This document shows, in pieces, positions 62,915 to 64,000 of a stretch of DNA of 64,000 nt. Source of the DNA: Moraxella bovis. GTDB taxonomy: Bacteria; Pseudomonadota; Gammaproteobacteria; Pseudomonadales; Moraxellaceae. Location of the stretch: NCBI RefSeq assembly GCF_002014975.1, contig NZ_MUXV01000006.1, forward strand, positions 41,089-105,088. The letters are read 5' to 3'. The notes under the pieces were generated by a model, which did not search any database, had not been told where the DNA came from, and saw only the letters and a list, made by a program, of their open reading frames with translations. The first letter of the stretch is position 1. Each line of letters starts with the position of its first letter. The position numbers were made by a program, and so were the translations under genes.

Positions 62915-64000
62915 TTATTTAAGTAAGTTTTTTATCACACCCATCAGTCCACGGCTGATTGCTCGGGTCGCTTGCTTATTCAACTGACTGCCCAGTGCAT
63001 CCGCCACATCATACGCCATGCCTTGATTGCGACTTTTACGCCCGCCTGACAGACCACCAATAAAACCATCTAACGCCCCCAGCTCTTTTTTGTCTGATGA
63101 TTGGACTGATTGGCTTTTTGCCTTGTCTTGTTCTGCCTCTGCTTTTTGGGCAAGCTGTTGGGCTTCTAGCTGTGCCAAAGCCTCAAATGCCGAATGATTG
63201 TCCACGCTATCTTTATAATAGCGATACAGCACATCGGACTCAAAGCTGGCTCGGCACTCTTCGGCTGTCAAAGGCGACAAGGCAGACGCAGGCGGTAGGA
63301 TATAGGCACGCTCGACCACGTTTGGCATGCCCTTTTCATCCAAAAATGAGACAAGAGCCTCGCCAACACCAAGCTCGGTAATGGCACTGGCGACATGCAA
63401 ATTTGGGTTGGTGCGAAACGTATCAGTGGCTGCTTTGACTGCTTTTTGGTCTCGTGGGGTAAAGGCTCTTAGGGCGTGCTGAACACGATTACCAAGCTGT
63501 CCTAATATCGCATCGGGCAAGTCAAGCGGGTTTTGGGTCACAAAATACACCCCCACCTCCTTAGAGCGAATCAGTCTGACCACCTGCTCCACCTGCTCTG
63601 TCAGAGCCGATGATGCGTTGTCAAACATCAGATGAGCCTCATCAAAGAATAAGACAAATTTGAGCTTATCAAGGTCGCCCACTTCGGGAAACCTCTCAAA
63701 AATCTCTGCCAAAAACCACAACAAAAACGCACTGTACAGACGGGGCGAGAGCATGAGCTTTTGGGCATTTAGGATATTAATCACGCCCCGACCGCCCTCG
63801 GTCTGCACCCAGTCTTCTAGGTTCAGCTCAGGCTCGCCAAAAAAGTCATTACCCCCCTTCACTCTCTAACTGTAAAAGCTGACGCTGTATCGCCCCGACA
63901 CTCGCTGGCGAGACGTTGCCATACTGCGTGCGATAGGTTTTGGCGTTATCAGCGACGTGAGTGAGCATGGCTTTTAGATCTTTGGCAGTGGTTCAAAAAG
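62915..64000 (-). pseudogene. yjgR: YjgR/DUF853 HerA-like ATPase, frameshifted and cut by window edge
   Basis: The C-terminal 310 residues are in one frame: NDFFGEPELNLEDWVQTEGG, Walker B FVLFFDEAHLMFD, YFVTQNPLDLPDAILGQLGN and RVQHALRAFTPRDQKAV. Upstream, in the next frame, [18 protein letters not shown] and [15 protein letters not shown] is clearly the preceding part of the same protein but ends in TAA. Removing one base from the run of six C (plus strand 63852-63857) joins them. A further in-frame TGA at about 63992-63994, just before [10 protein letters not shown], implies a second indel next to the window edge. E. coli YjgR is a HerA-like helicase-fold ATPase of about 500 residues; its role is unclear. 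Confidence 0.82.

Overview
The window looks like a chromosomal segment of a Moraxella species (Moraxellaceae, Gammaproteobacteria). The GyrA quinolone-resistance region carries Thr80 and Asp84, which as I recall is the Moraxella catarrhalis numbering. There is a FimV-type LysM protein, a MesD/MesX methionine synthase pair of the kind known from Acinetobacter, and AT-rich spacers full of short inverted repeats. The species cannot be fixed from the sequence alone. I saw no rRNA, tRNA, CRISPR array, prophage or intact insertion sequence.

Layout. 1-3.1 kb: FimV apparently split into two genes. 3.1-7.8 kb: asparaginase, truA, infA, a lipase-like hydrolase, an HI0933-type flavoprotein and a TrmB-like methyltransferase. 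7.8-17.2 kb: clpS, a coiled-coil membrane protein, CstA, an AarF/UbiB kinase, a MoeB/ThiF-like enzyme, prmC, an AmpG-like permease, an orphan HicB and cysB. 17.2-23.2 kb: repeats and a transposase scrap, then folD, clpA, dusB and rnz. 23.3-30.9 kb: molybdenum cofactor block (moaE, moaD, moaC, mobA, moaB, a MOSC protein, moaA, moeA, a His-rich parvulin) with no molybdoenzyme in view. 31-34 kb: flavin reductase, mesD, mesX. 34-46 kb: a broken DUF3800 gene, gyrA, rpsT, yhdT-panF, DUF3360, yacG, argD and a DegS/DegQ-like protease. 46.5-47.9 kb: a decayed hemF and a frameshifted cytochrome c'. 48-54.6 kb: sodA with a Fur-box-like site, radA, and a Thi5-type thiamine-precursor ABC importer whose binding protein sits behind a TPP riboswitch. 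54.8-64 kb: an ABC exporter, a TPR protein, a very large lipase-like lipoprotein, lpxH, ppiB, a YefM antitoxin with a frameshifted YoeB-like toxin, yeaC and a frameshifted yjgR.

The most distinctive feature is the intergenic DNA. A MITE-like element of about 215 bp (termini TAGGGCGTGCCTGCC) occurs in seven full, deleted or partial copies, often hard against the stop codon of the upstream gene and carrying an internal terminator-like hairpin. A second family of about 130 bp occurs four times, and there are at least three kinds of short REP-like palindrome. Five genes are interrupted (hemF, cytochrome c', DUF3800, YoeB-like toxin, yjgR). Three of the lesions are single-base changes in short homopolymers, so real gene decay and assembly error both have to be considered.
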